64,000 nucleotides of DNA from Anaerolineales bacterium. Its GTDB lineage: Bacteria; Chloroflexota; Anaerolineae; 4572-78; J111. The translations under genes were made by a program, and so were the position numbers. Below are positions 1 to 9,245 of the stretch, one piece after another; positions within the stretch are counted from its first letter, which is position 1, and the number at the start of each line of letters is the position of its first letter. The stretch spans positions 6,971 to 70,970 of the forward strand of contig JACKAT010000027.1 of the NCBI GenBank assembly GCA_020634935.1. Direction: 5' to 3'. The notes under the pieces are model-generated. The model was not told where the DNA came from. It saw only the letters and a list, made by a program, of their open reading frames with translations, and ran no database searches.

Positions 1-430
1 TATAAGAATAAGTTGCCGAAAAATAGGCAGATAGGCTGCGGCCTATCAATATATCCCCAGATGTCCGTTCTTCTAATTGGGCGGTAAATTCCGCAGCAAG
101 TTGGTCGACCTGGTCAAAAGAGAGAGGATTTTCAGCCCGATCTAAGTCCTCTTCATTGATGTCTTCTTCAGGCAGTTCTTCAATCAAGGGCACCTCACCT
201 GATCGGATATAATAAGCTTCCCCAAGGTCCTCACGCTCTTTTAGGGGGGCATAATAGCCCAGTTCGAGACCTGTCACCGCCACAGATTCTACATCAACAC
301 CTTCCTCTTCAGCGCTTCGCTGTAATTCTTCCAGGATTCTTTGCTCTGCGATGTAGAATACTTCAGATAAAATTTCATCAGGAATTGGTCCTGAAACCTC
401 ACTGCGAATTGGCCTATCGTTACTTTCCAT
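1..430 (-). CDS. Unknown acidic protein, 5' portion (runs off window start)
   Basis: An open frame of 143 codons runs from an ATG at 430 to the window edge with no stop. It is preceded by AAGGAG seven bases upstream, a strong ribosome binding site that fixes the start. The visible part begins MESNDRPIRSE and is very rich in Glu and Asp (many EE and ED pairs), with no signal peptide, membrane segment or recognisable catalytic motif. The continuous reading frame, good Shine-Dalgarno and ordinary codon use support a real soluble cytoplasmic protein. I do not recognise the family. The 3' end lies outside the window, so later domains cannot be judged. Confidence 0.7.
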   Translation of the reverse strand, partial: MESNDRPIRSEVSGPIPDEILSEVFYIAEQRILEELQRSAEEEGVDVESVAVTGLELGYYAPLKEREDLGEAYYIRSGEVPLIEELPEEDINEEDLDRAENPLSFDQVDQLAAEFTAQLEERTSGDILIGRSLSAYFSATYSY

Positions 431-495
431 GATTTAACTCCTTTTATAATAGTGGATAATTATTGATAATAGTAGAGAAATATGGGTTTTTATCT

Positions 496-642
496 CTTAG
501 AGGCGGTTTCAAAAGTGTGCTAGGGCCCACACATAGACCCAGATTATCACTGATATTATCAAAATTGAGATAAAAATCGGTGACTATCAGGGTAAATTTG
601 TGGACAACTCAGTAAACTTCCCCTTTTAAAACAGCTTCTTAG
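496..642 (+). repeat. 147-bp MITE-like repeat, family 1, copy 1
   Basis: First of three copies of a 147-bp element (others at 16741-16887, inverted, and 34888-35034). Ends are imperfect inverted repeats: the left end CTTAGAGGCGGTTTC mirrors the right end AAACAGCTTCTTAG. The interior shares ATCACTGATATTATCAAAA and GATAAAAATCGGTGACTATC with copy 3 and, less closely, copy 2. It contains no open reading frame, so it would be non-autonomous if it moves. It lies just upstream of the partial gene at 1-430. Confidence 0.75.
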
Positions 643-931
643 GTTCCTAACCTACAGATCTTTCTGTAGCATTTTTATTAGATGGTTTAGGACAATGGAA
701 GAAGATTTTCAAGGGGACGTTGATGAACGCTGTGGTATTCGGAGTGGTCGAAACGATGGAGAAACCGGGGCAGTTAAGGAAGAAAGGTAATAGCAAAAAA
801 AGATGATATTTTTAACTATATCATATTTAGGCTTAATTTAACAGGGGTGTGAGAAAAATTTTAAACAACAAGGTATATCTATTTGCTCTCGTTTATTGTA
901 GCAGGCTCGACTCAATTTTTTCTCAAATAGG
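643..931. other. Intergenic stretch with a weak hairpin, no gene seen
   Basis: A short hairpin CTACAGA/TCTGTAG (652-669) is followed by ATTTTTATT and could act as a weak terminator. Short open frames here have no Shine-Dalgarno, and the one beginning at 849 runs into a repeat, so I see no gene. Confidence 0.4.
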
Positions 932-1063
932 TAGGACTTACGCAGTTGGGGTATCGAAACAAGGTGACAGTCACTTAGCGGTGATAAATCGACCTGTTTG
1001 GGCTAACCAGACGTTCATTTTTGGCAAAAAGTGACTGTCACCTGTTGAACTGCGTAACGCCTA
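932..1063 (+). repeat. GGACTTACGCA-ended palindromic repeat, copy 1
   Basis: About 132 bp with nested inverted repeats. The outer ends are TAGGACTTACGCAGTT and AACTGCGTAACGCCTA, and the inner arms are AGGTGACAGTCACTT and AGTGACTGTCACCT. A second copy at 3948-4076 shares the core CGTTCATTTT-GGCAAAA-GTGACTGTCACCT in the same orientation. The two copies bracket the subtilisin-like protease gene. The element carries no transposase and looks like a MITE. Confidence 0.75.
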
Positions 1064-1113
1064 ATAGGATAGGATCATCTGACGCTGGCAACTTGGGTTA
1101 TCTAAAGTAAAAA

Positions 1114-1181
1114 GGCCACGAATGACCCGAATTAACGCCCGTTTGTGGCTGGACGGGTGAAAATTCGAGGCCATTCGTGGC
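1114..1181. repeat. Long imperfect inverted repeat (hairpin)
   Basis: Arms GCCACGAATG-ACCCGAATT (from 1115) and AATTCGAGG-CCATTCGTGGC (to 1181) pair over about 19 bases around a 28-base loop. It lies downstream of the protease stop codon (gene on the minus strand). The arms are not followed by a clear T-run on either strand, so it is better read as a repeat than a classic terminator. Confidence 0.55.
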
Positions 1182-1240
1182 TAAAATAGGGGATAAATTT
1201 TTTAAGAGGAGGCTATATTTCCCCTAGTATACCCCTATCA

Positions 1241-3694
1241 CTACCGGCTTAAATTCCAGCCGATCCGGTAATAACCGTGGTTTTCCCCGGACGGGTTATC
1301 GATGTGGTAGACGATCATATCTTGCCGGCCGTCTCGATTAACATCGGCCACGGCGATGCCGCCGCCCTGATTTTGCGAGCCGAACCAGCCCGGTATCGCT
1401 CTAACAGTGGACCAGCCGCCGGTGACATCACCCGCCGTGTTGAGCCGCCACCCGATGCGGTAGTAGCCGTGGTTTTCCCCGGACGGGTTATCGATGTGGT
1501 AGATGATCAGTTCCGGCCGGCCATCCCGATCCAAATCGGCAATGGCAATGCCGCCGCCTTGATCCTCCGCGCCGAACCAGCCCGGAATGGGTTTAATGGC
1601 CGACCAGCCGCCGGTGACATCGCCGGCTGTATTCAGGTTCCAACCGATGCGATAGTAGCCGTGGTTTTCGCCGCCGGGATTGTCGATGTGGTAAACAACC
1701 AGATCCGGGGTTCCTCCGCTATTAATATTCGCCAGGGCCACGCCCGCCCCCTGATTTTCCGCGCCGAACCAACCCGGAACGGCCTTGACCGGCGACCAGC
1801 CGCCGGTGACATTGCCGGCTGTATTCAGGTTCCAACCAATGCGATAGTAGCCGTGGTTTTCGCCGCCGGGATTATCGATGTGGAAGACCAGCAAATCCAC
1901 GACGCCGTTACGATTGATATCGGCCAGGGCTACCCCCGCCCCCTGGTCTTCCGCGCCGAACCAGCCCGGAACGGCCTTGACCGGCGACCATGAGGTAGGA
2001 ATACCCGAAGAACTGAGGTTCCAACCAATGCGATAGTAGCCGTGGTTTTCGCCGCCGGGGTTGTCGATGTGGAAGACCAACAAATCGGCGCGCCCCTCGC
2101 GTGAAATATCAGCCACCGCAATATCGCCGCCCTGGTCTTCTGAGCCAAACCAACCGGGGATCATTCGGGGTGAGTCCCAGCGTATCCGAGCCGCATAAAC
2201 CGCTTTAAGCGCATTGATTCGGCCAAAACCGGTATAAATATCATAGCCGGCTGAACCCAAGTCATCGGTTGAGTCGCGTAGGATAGCCTCAACTTCTGCC
2301 GCAGTCAGATTGGGATTGACCGAAAGGCAGAGGGCGGCTACCCCGGCCACATGCGGGGTTGCGGCTGACGTGCCGTTGAAGTTCGAAACGTAGTCGCCGC
2401 TGGGGTTGTAACCGCGAGACCCCCGGATATCGGTGGTCGTGATATGAACGCCTGGGGCGGCAACATCAACTGAAGCGCCGAAATTGCTGCCCCACCACGT
2501 CTCGCCATCTCGACTGGTTGGGCTTTTTCGCTCACCCCATTCATTGCAGGCGGCCACGGTGATGACTTCGGACAAGGTCCCTGGATATGAAACGGCGCCA
2601 TTATCATTTCCGGCAGCAAAACAGACCACACAGCCTCGGCCGCCCCGTCCGACTGTTTTGGCCCGGCGGATAGCATTGGTAATGGTTGTGGATGGCGAGC
2701 CACCGCCCCAACTGTTGCTCAAGACATCGGCGCCGCGTGACACGGCCGTATTGATGCCGTCGGCAATCTGCGCATCCGTTGTCACCCACCGGCGCCGCCC
2801 ATCGATGCCGACGACACCGTAGGCAATGCGGACGCCCATAAGCAGGCAGTTCGGGGCCACGCCGCTCACTCCGGCGCCGTTGCCCGTGGCCGCCGCGGCA
2901 ATACCGGCACAGGCGGTGCCATGGGCGTCATTCCCGCTGGGAGAGGGATCATTAATCCGGCGGACAGCATCGTAGCCTGTCACTAACTTGCCGGGCGCGT
3001 TTAAATCGGGATGGGCATAATCAACGCCTTCATCAATAATCGCGATAGTAATGTAGCCCGCTCCCCGGCTTACGTCCCAGGCGGCTACCGCTTCAATATC
3101 CTGGCCTACTATGCCGCCGCCCTGGCCAACGTTACGGAGGGCCCACTGCTGGGTAAAAAGCGGATCATTTGGCACGTAAGATTGCTTCATCAAGCGGACG
3201 AAGTTGGGATGGGCATAGTTGACAAGATTACTATCGTGGTAATGATTGGCCATAGTTAAGGCGTCTGTCGCCGCTTCTTCCTGGACAGCCAAAACGAACG
3301 TGTTTTGTTCCCATTCTGACTCGCTGACAATCCGGACTTGGTTTTGCGCGTTGAACTGATCGATTTCCGCGCGAGTGACATTGGGCTTAAACTGGGCCAC
3401 AAATTCCTCGTTTAGAACCATCGGTGTCCCGTCATCCGCCTCGAACACCTGAAGCTGAGAACTGTCGGCCGGCAAAGCGGCGGCGGCGGCCATTGGCGCT
3501 TGCGGCGCTGTTTCAAAAAGGACAATGCCATTGCCCAGCTCTAAGCCCTGCGATAGCGGCGAAGAGGCTCCGACTGCCGCGCCTACAGCCCGTCTGGTGG
3601 CGGCCGACGGACTGCCCGCCACCCGGACAGCCCGTAATGTGGGCGACTCGGCCAAATCAATTTTCTTACCATCGTACCAATAATAGTTAGCCAT
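1241..3694 (-). CDS. S8 subtilisin-like protease with five C-terminal VCBS-like repeats
   Basis: Predicted serine endopeptidase of 817 residues. An I9-like propeptide segment (about 90-165) precedes the subtilisin domain (about 195-500), whose catalytic triad is visible: Asp in IAIIDEGVDYAHPDLN (D221), His in NDAHGTACAGI (H258) and Ser in GTSAATPHVAG (S443). From about residue 513 come five copies of a 64-residue unit (PGWFG...ADxxxxG...YHIDNP-GENHGYYRIGW), each with a VCBS/FG-GAP-like Asp-rich loop. The start is ATG at 3694, because GGAG lies seven bases upstream; the GTG three bases earlier is too close. No classical signal peptide is seen: the N-terminus is MANYYWYDGKKIDL. Export by another route or a cytoplasmic role is therefore open. 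It is monocistronic and flanked by two copies of the GGACTTACGCA repeat. Confidence 0.9.
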   Translation of the reverse strand: MANYYWYDGKKIDLAESPTLRAVRVAGSPSAATRRAVGAAVGASSPLSQGLELGNGIVLFETAPQAPMAAAAALPADSSQLQVFEADDGTPMVLNEEFVAQFKPNVTRAEIDQFNAQNQVRIVSESEWEQNTFVLAVQEEAATDALTMANHYHDSNLVNYAHPNFVRLMKQSYVPNDPLFTQQWALRNVGQGGGIVGQDIEAVAAWDVSRGAGYITIAIIDEGVDYAHPDLNAPGKLVTGYDAVRRINDPSPSGNDAHGTACAGIAAAATGNGAGVSGVAPNCLLMGVRIAYGVVGIDGRRRWVTTDAQIADGINTAVSRGADVLSNSWGGGSPSTTITNAIRRAKTVGRGGRGCVVCFAAGNDNGAVSYPGTLSEVITVAACNEWGERKSPTSRDGETWWGSNFGASVDVAAPGVHITTTDIRGSRGYNPSGDYVSNFNGTSAATPHVAGVAALCLSVNPNLTAAEVEAILRDSTDDLGSAGYDIYTGFGRINALKAVYAARIRWDSPRMIPGWFGSEDQGGDIAVADISREGRADLLVFHIDNPGGENHGYYRIGWNLSSSGIPTSWSPVKAVPGWFGAEDQGAGVALADINRNGVVDLLVFHIDNPGGENHGYYRIGWNLNTAGNVTGGWSPVKAVPGWFGAENQGAGVALANINSGGTPDLVVYHIDNPGGENHGYYRIGWNLNTAGDVTGGWSAIKPIPGWFGAEDQGGGIAIADLDRDGRPELIIYHIDNPSGENHGYYRIGWRLNTAGDVTGGWSTVRAIPGWFGSQNQGGGIAVADVNRDGRQDMIVYHIDNPSGENHGYYRIGWNLSR
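1244..2160 (-). repeat. Five tandem 192-bp coding repeats in the protease gene
   Basis: Each unit encodes about 64 residues starting PGWFG and containing HIDNP-GENHGYYRIGW. The last unit is truncated at about 50 residues. Nucleotide similarity between units is high (for example the stretch encoding GENHGYYRIGWNL recurs nearly unchanged). This suggests recent duplication or gene conversion, and the unit number may vary between strains. Confidence 0.85.
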
Positions 3695-3947
3695 CACTTG
3701 TCTCCATTAATCGTGTTGGGGAAGAAAAATGAGGGAATAGCGACCCTTCCCATATGTCGCGATTCTCTATATTATGGGCAAACATAGTTTGCTAAAAACT
3801 ATAGTAGCAAAATCCCCTCAAATTCCACTCAGTTTTGGCTCAACATTCCTGAGGAACGACGCCAACAACAATGACAATGGAGCGGCGCGACAAAGTTGGC
3901 TTGGTCAAGCCGATCAAAGCCGATCTTTGCTGCTCCAACTCTTTTAT

Positions 3948-4076
3948 GAGTTACGCAGTTCAAAAGGTGACAGTCACTTAGACGCGATAAATCGACTTGT
4001 TGGGGCTTAAACGGACGTTCATTTTCGGCAAAAGTGACTGTCACCTGGTTCGACACACCCAACTGCGTAAGTCCTA
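3948..4076 (-). repeat. GGACTTACGCA-ended palindromic repeat, copy 2
   Basis: Second copy of the element at 932-1063. The core has the same orientation as copy 1, but here the well-conserved GGACTTACGCAGTTGGG end is on the right (reverse complement at 4059-4076). The two copies thus have opposite outer ends, as expected of a near-palindromic element that can invert. It lies in the leader region upstream of the nucleotidyltransferase fusion. Confidence 0.75.
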
Positions 4077-4143
4077 TCTTTATTTCCAAGCGATAAATCG
4101 GTGCGAAACGCCGGCAAATTTAGCCCCCCGTCGCTTCTTACAG

Positions 4144-4149
4144 TATACT
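4144..4149 (+). promoter_or_regulatory. -10 box (TATACT) placing the start site at the ATG
   Basis: TATACT ends only six bases before the ATG at 4156, so transcription would begin at or within a base or two of the start codon. No Shine-Dalgarno is present before the ATG. This is the expected layout of a leaderless mRNA. The -35 region is not convincing. Confidence 0.45.
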
Positions 4150-4155
4150 TTAGCT

Positions 4156-6807
4156 ATGCATATCATTTACACGCACACCAATGCCGACTTTGACGCGGTC
4201 GCTTCGCTGTTAGGGGCGTGGCATCTTTATCCTGAGGCGGCGCCGGTGTTACCGCCAACGCTCAATCGCAACGTGCGCGATTTTGTGACGCTCTATGAGA
4301 GCAAGCTGCCGTTTGTGCGCCACACCGACCTGGGCCGCGAGCCAATCGATCAATTGACGCTGGTCGATACCCAGCAGGTGCCTCGCCTCAAGAATCTAAA
4401 GGGCGAGGTCAAATTGCAAGTCATCGACCACCACGATTTGCACCAAACTCTGCCGCCGGAGGCTAAGATTAGTTTGTCGAACACCGGGGCGAATGTGACC
4501 GTCTTGATTGAGAAAATTTGCGAGCTGGCCCTGCCGCTGACCGCGTTGGAGGCCACGCTGATGCTGCTGGGCATCTACGAAGACACCGGCTCGTTTACAT
4601 ACGGCAGCACCACCGCGCGCGACCTGCACGCGGCGGCCTGGCTGCTGGCCGAAGGGCATGCTCATCTCGATATCGTGCGCGATTATCTCAACTATGCCAT
4701 GAGTGACGAGCAAAAGCTGCTGTTTGATCAGTTGGTGGAAAACTTGCAGACGTTGAACCTGTACGGCCATACGATTGTGATTAGTACCGCCAGGGTCGAT
4801 CATTATGTGGAGGAGATTAGCGTGCTGGCCAGCCGCCTGCGCGATTTGTACCAGCCGGATGGGCTTTTTATTTTGGTAGATATGACCGACCACATTCAAA
4901 TGGTGGCTCGCTCGGTGAACGATGCCATCAATGTGGCCGAAATTGCCGAGTTTTTGGGCGGGGGCGGCCATCCGCGGGCGTCGGCCGCTTTGATCAAGAA
5001 CGGCCGGTTGGCCGATGTGACGGAAAAACTGGCGCGCCTGCTGCGCCTGGAAGTGAAACCGGCGCTGACCATCGGCCAGATTATGTCCAAGGGCGCGCGC
5101 ACCCTGGCCCCGACCGATACGGTGCAGCACGCCTCGCAAATGATGGATCGCTATGGTCACGAGGGCTTTCCGGTGGTGGATCAAAACACCCAGGAGATTG
5201 TCGGCATCCTGTCGCGGCGTGAGGTCGATAAAGCGCTGCGCCATCGCCTGGAAGGGGCGGCCATCAGCCAGTTTATGACCAAGGGCCGATTTCAGGCCAC
5301 ACCTGTAGACAGCGTCGATACCGTGCAAAAGTTGATGACCGAGGCGAAGATCGGCCAGGTGCCGGTTATCAATCCCGCCAGCGGGCAGATTATCGGCATT
5401 GTAACCCGGACCGATCTGATTAATTTATGGCAGCTTAAAGACAAGAATCGTGCGGCGCGGTTCAGCCTGGCCGGCCAACTGGCCACCACCCTGGCCGCCG
5501 ACCTGTTTGAGCTGGTCTGCGAAGCCGGCGAGATTGCCGCCCATCGAGGCGACAGCCTGTATATTGTGGGCGGCTTTGTCCGCGACTTGCTGCTGACAAT
5601 GCTGGAAGACAGCCCCACAGCCAAAGCCAAGGCCAGCCCGCGCTTTGATCTTGATTTGGTGGTGGAAGGTGACGCCATCGCCCTGGCCGAGGTTCTGTGC
5701 GAGCGGCATGGGGGCCGGGTACGCAGCCATCGCCGCTTTGGCACGGCTAAATGGATTCCGCCGGAGCCGCTCCCGTTTGTCTATGATGTCGCCGGGAAGC
5801 AAATCTATTTGTCGGCGCTCGACTTTGTTACAGCCCGCTCCGAATTTTACCGGCACCCGTCGGCCCTGCCGGAAGTGGAACAAAGCTCCATCCGCCAAGA
5901 TTTGCACCGGCGCGATTTTACCATTAATACGCTGGCCTTGCGCCTTTCGCCCCATCATTTTGGCGAACTGCTCGATTTTTACGGCGGGCGCAACGATTTA
6001 GAGGCGCGGCTCATCCGGGTGCTGCACAGCCTCAGCTTTGTGGAAGATCCCACCCGTATGCTGCGGGCGGCGCGAATTATGGCCCGGCTTGAATTTGAAT
6101 TGGAGGAACGCACGGCGGAACTGCTGGACAACGCGCTTGATCTGCTTGAGCGGGTCAGCGGGGAGCGGATTAACCGCGAACTCGAGCTGATTTTTCGCGA
6201 ACGACAGCCGGCGCTGGCCTTACAACAACTTGATCGGCTGGGTATTCTAACGGTGATTCATCACGGTCTGATGGTGGACGAATTACTGCTGACGGCGTTG
6301 GATCAGCTGCAAAGAAGCTTGGGCGACACGCCCTGGCGAGATACGCCGCCGGAAGCGGTGCATTATCTGGGGTTGATGTCGTTTTGGTTGGCCAAAGACG
6401 AGCTGGAGCACTTTATGGAGCGTCTCAATCTGCGCACCCACCAGCGCACCACGTTGAAGCAAGTTTACAAAATCAAACGGGCCGCCGCCAAAATCGCCGC
6501 TGCCGACCGGGCCAGCAGCCTGTGTCATTGGCTGGACGGCACCAGCAGCGATGCCCGTCTCATCGCCTGGCTGGCGCTCGATGACGCTGCGGCCCGCCAG
6601 CAACTGGCCTACTATGAGGCTGATTTGAAAGACGTAGCCCCGCTGATCGACGGCAATTATCTCAAAGAAGAGTTTCAACTGCGACCCGGCCCCATCTTCA
6701 AAACCATCATCGATGCCCTGCGGGATGCTCGCGTTGACGGCGAAGTGACAACGCTGGCCGACGAGCGAGCGCTGGTCGAGCGAATTTTGGCCGAAAATCA
6801 CTGCTGA
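4156..6807 (+). CDS. cca: DHH-CBS-CBS-tRNA nucleotidyltransferase fusion (A- or CCA-adding)
   Basis: A protein of 883 residues joining four modules. A DHH phosphoesterase domain (residues 1-200; DxD in NADFDAVAS, DHH at 91-93) is followed by a DHHA1 region (GGGGHPRAS at 268-276). Two CBS domains follow (about 305-430), then a class II poly(A) polymerase/CCA-type head with GGFVRDLLL, DLDLVVEGD and RRDFTINTLAL. The helical RNA-binding tail completes it. Known relatives in deep-branching bacteria complete or repair tRNA 3' ends; some add only the terminal A. The DHH-CBS part may hydrolyse or sense nucleotides. The start is set at 4156, where the DHH homology begins; the frame is open upstream but has no start signal there. 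The 3' end overlaps the convergent kinase gene by 10 bases. Confidence 0.88.
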   Translation: MHIIYTHTNADFDAVASLLGAWHLYPEAAPVLPPTLNRNVRDFVTLYESKLPFVRHTDLGREPIDQLTLVDTQQVPRLKNLKGEVKLQVIDHHDLHQTLPPEAKISLSNTGANVTVLIEKICELALPLTALEATLMLLGIYEDTGSFTYGSTTARDLHAAAWLLAEGHAHLDIVRDYLNYAMSDEQKLLFDQLVENLQTLNLYGHTIVISTARVDHYVEEISVLASRLRDLYQPDGLFILVDMTDHIQMVARSVNDAINVAEIAEFLGGGGHPRASAALIKNGRLADVTEKLARLLRLEVKPALTIGQIMSKGARTLAPTDTVQHASQMMDRYGHEGFPVVDQNTQEIVGILSRREVDKALRHRLEGAAISQFMTKGRFQATPVDSVDTVQKLMTEAKIGQVPVINPASGQIIGIVTRTDLINLWQLKDKNRAARFSLAGQLATTLAADLFELVCEAGEIAAHRGDSLYIVGGFVRDLLLTMLEDSPTAKAKASPRFDLDLVVEGDAIALAEVLCERHGGRVRSHRRFGTAKWIPPEPLPFVYDVAGKQIYLSALDFVTARSEFYRHPSALPEVEQSSIRQDLHRRDFTINTLALRLSPHHFGELLDFYGGRNDLEARLIRVLHSLSFVEDPTRMLRAARIMARLEFELEERTAELLDNALDLLERVSGERINRELELIFRERQPALALQQLDRLGILTVIHHGLMVDELLLTALDQLQRSLGDTPWRDTPPEAVHYLGLMSFWLAKDELEHFMERLNLRTHQRTTLKQVYKIKRAAAKIAAADRASSLCHWLDGTSSDARLIAWLALDDAAARQQLAYYEADLKDVAPLIDGNYLKEEFQLRPGPIFKTIIDALRDARVDGEVTTLADERALVERILAENHC

Positions 6808-9224
6808 TCCAACCGCCCAATCCGCAGCCGGTAGGCTTTGTTCAAGTTCCAAATTTCTTGCCCTTGGGCGGCAATTTGGTTGACACTCTTATATTTGACT
6901 ACGTATTGATAAACCCCGGACGGCGGCTCCAAAATCTGCACATCTTTAGCCGGCAGATCGAGCGATCGGCTCCACGTATCGCTGGTCACTTCTAAAATAA
7001 TGTCGTTATCCAACTCATTGGACACTACCACCAACGTCACCGGAACAGGCGTCGGCGTGGGGGTGGGGGTCGGGGTCGGCGTGGGTACAGGCGTGGCGGT
7101 GGCAAACGGCGGCCGGCCGGGCTGGTCGCTTTCTGTGACCCGGAAGACCACGGCTTCGTCGTTGACCGTCAAGGACGTGAGATCGACCGGACTTTGCCGG
7201 AAGGCTTCATCGACGCCGCTGTTGACACCATTGGTCATGTTTTGGCCCAGCAGATAGAGCGGGTAATCGTTGAGGGTGGTTATTTCAAAATTAGGTTTGC
7301 CTGATTGCAGCGTCAGCGTGATAGGCAGTTGCACCGGCAACTGCCACAGCTCTCCCTTGACATTCACGCGGCTGGGGGGGCTGGTGTCCACCTGCAAATT
7401 GCCTAAATAAGCCCCGGCGATGCCATCCAGCTTCTCGGTCAAGAATTCTTCGGTGTAGACGTTGTCCTCTTCAACGCTAAGGGTATTGAAAGGCCAGTCT
7501 ACCGTGCCGATAGAGCGCTGCAAAAACCAACCGCCTACGTAAGAACTGCAAATTAACAGCGGTACTAAGATAATGGCGGCGATAACCCCAAATTGAGCAA
7601 TAAATACCGTCACCCGAACAGCCGCTTTGCGCAGCCGGCGCAGGAATAGATTGGGCAAAATTAACCGGAGAAATTGTTCCAGGCCCTCTTTTTGATCCGT
7701 ATTCTCCTTGACGGCTTGAGTGGCGGCGGCGGCCAAATCATTGCGATTAATCAGCAGAAACCAGCGTTCGAAATCGCCTTGGTAGAGATAAGCTTCAGCC
7801 TCGCGTCGATTTTTATCACACAGATCAACCAATTCAGGCACGGTTTGGGCCGATTCGCCGTTTTTGAAGGTAAACAACGCGGCACGCTGGCCACTGGAAA
7901 TCAGGGCCGATAACTGTTTTTGTAGTTGGAGGGGCGTGGGGCGTTTGTCCTGATCGGCCTCGGTGGCGCTAATGATGATATCTTCCAACGCTTTGGGCAG
8001 GGAGGAATCGATCTGGCGGATGGGGGTAAATTTGCCGTGGAGTTCCTTGATTTTGAGAATATTGGATTTGCCCTCATACGCGTCGAGCGGGCTGACGCCG
8101 GTGAGGAGATGGTGCAGCGTCGCCCCCACCGCATACACATCGGAGGACGGCTGGGCCTGGCCAAACCACTGCTCCAGCGGACTATAGCCGACGCTGCCGT
8201 AAGCGCGCGTCTCTTCCGTCGAGGTGTGGGCGTCGGTTACCGGGTTGGCTTTGGCTAAGCCGAAATCAACCAGCCAAATGCGGCCGTCGTTGCCCAGTAA
8301 AATGTTGGCCGGCTTTACATCACGGTGCATAACCGGCTCACCGCCGTGGGTGTGCATGTAATTGAGCGCGTTGCAAACATCGATGGCGTAGCGCACGGCT
8401 TCGCGCCAGGGCAGTTGGTTATTGCTCTGCTCCAGGACATCGTGCAAGTTACGCCCTTCGATATATTTCATGACCAAATAGTTGCTGTCCGCTTCGGAGA
8501 AATAATCGTAAATCTCAGGGATGTTGGGATGGCCGGGATGGTTGAGGGCAACCAGCAGTTGGGCTTCGCGCTCAAAATTAGCCTGGTAAAGCGCCACCTC
8601 GCGGGACGATTTGCCAAAGGTCACTAACTGCTTGATGACACAAGCCCGGTTGAGCTTGGTATCGTCAGTGAGGAAGGCGGCTCCGAATCCCCCCCGGCCT
8701 AAAATCTTGAGCCGCCGGTAGCGGTTGTGCAGAAGATGGTCTCGGTCAAAAGGCGAAACAGGCGGCGACGACTCCGCTTCGGGGTTGGCCGCAGCCTGGC
8801 TATCCAGCGTCACCGTGGCTTGATCTGGGGGTAAATCAACATCGGCTAACGCCACGGTGCCGGTTGACGGCTGTGTGGCTGCTCCTGCCGGTAATTGCTG
8901 CGTGGCCGCCTGGCTGGTATCAGGCGAGATATCGCCAGCTCGCGGTTGGGTCGGGCTGGCCGGTTGAACCGGCCAATCTGCCACGGCGATGGTGGAGCCG
9001 TCGCCTTCATCGACATTCTGGAGCAGCGTGGTGGCTGCCTCGTCATCGGCGGCCGGGTCATCCGGTAGAAATACGGTTTGTCCCGCCTCCTGGTCGGACG
9101 GCAAGGCGATAGTTCGCGCTTTTGTACTTTGCTCATCAGGCGTTAATCCGGTGGGCTGCCCGCATTGGTGGCAAAAGCGGGCAGTATCCAGCAGTTCAGC
9201 GCCACAGTTCGAGCACCGGGCCAT
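6798..9224 (-). CDS. Membrane Ser/Thr protein kinase with N-terminal zinc ribbon
   Basis: An 808-residue predicted signalling kinase. It opens with a zinc ribbon (CSNCG ... CHQCG, residues 4-22), then a disordered Pro/Thr/Gln-rich linker. The kinase domain spans about 168-440, with a Gly loop GRGGFG (176-181), a VIK lysine (198), catalytic HRDVKPAN (300-307), DFGLAK and a SPLEQW substrate segment. A single strong membrane helix (about 530-555) separates this from an extracytoplasmic region of about 250 residues that includes a (PT)n stretch. The start ATG has GAGGAG six bases upstream. The beta-helix lipoprotein gene lies 21 bases upstream on the same strand, so the two may be cotranscribed, making the lipoprotein a possible partner of the outer domain. 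The target is unknown. Confidence 0.88.
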   Translation of the reverse strand: MARCSNCGAELLDTARFCHQCGQPTGLTPDEQSTKARTIALPSDQEAGQTVFLPDDPAADDEAATTLLQNVDEGDGSTIAVADWPVQPASPTQPRAGDISPDTSQAATQQLPAGAATQPSTGTVALADVDLPPDQATVTLDSQAAANPEAESSPPVSPFDRDHLLHNRYRRLKILGRGGFGAAFLTDDTKLNRACVIKQLVTFGKSSREVALYQANFEREAQLLVALNHPGHPNIPEIYDYFSEADSNYLVMKYIEGRNLHDVLEQSNNQLPWREAVRYAIDVCNALNYMHTHGGEPVMHRDVKPANILLGNDGRIWLVDFGLAKANPVTDAHTSTEETRAYGSVGYSPLEQWFGQAQPSSDVYAVGATLHHLLTGVSPLDAYEGKSNILKIKELHGKFTPIRQIDSSLPKALEDIIISATEADQDKRPTPLQLQKQLSALISSGQRAALFTFKNGESAQTVPELVDLCDKNRREAEAYLYQGDFERWFLLINRNDLAAAATQAVKENTDQKEGLEQFLRLILPNLFLRRLRKAAVRVTVFIAQFGVIAAIILVPLLICSSYVGGWFLQRSIGTVDWPFNTLSVEEDNVYTEEFLTEKLDGIAGAYLGNLQVDTSPPSRVNVKGELWQLPVQLPITLTLQSGKPNFEITTLNDYPLYLLGQNMTNGVNSGVDEAFRQSPVDLTSLTVNDEAVVFRVTESDQPGRPPFATATPVPTPTPTPTPTPTPVPVTLVVVSNELDNDIILEVTSDTWSRSLDLPAKDVQILEPPSGVYQYVVKYKSVNQIAAQGQEIWNLNKAYRLRIGRLDQQ

Positions 9225-9245
9225 ATAATCTCCTCACCTTTTGGT

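Noticed and set aside
849..1034. Short plus-strand frame of 61 codons
   Set aside because: No Shine-Dalgarno, and it runs through the palindromic repeat at 932-1063.
4396..5328. Long antisense open frame (310 codons) within the tRNA nucleotidyltransferase gene
   Set aside because: It mirrors the coding strand of a well-supported gene, has no ribosome binding site and no recognisable domain.
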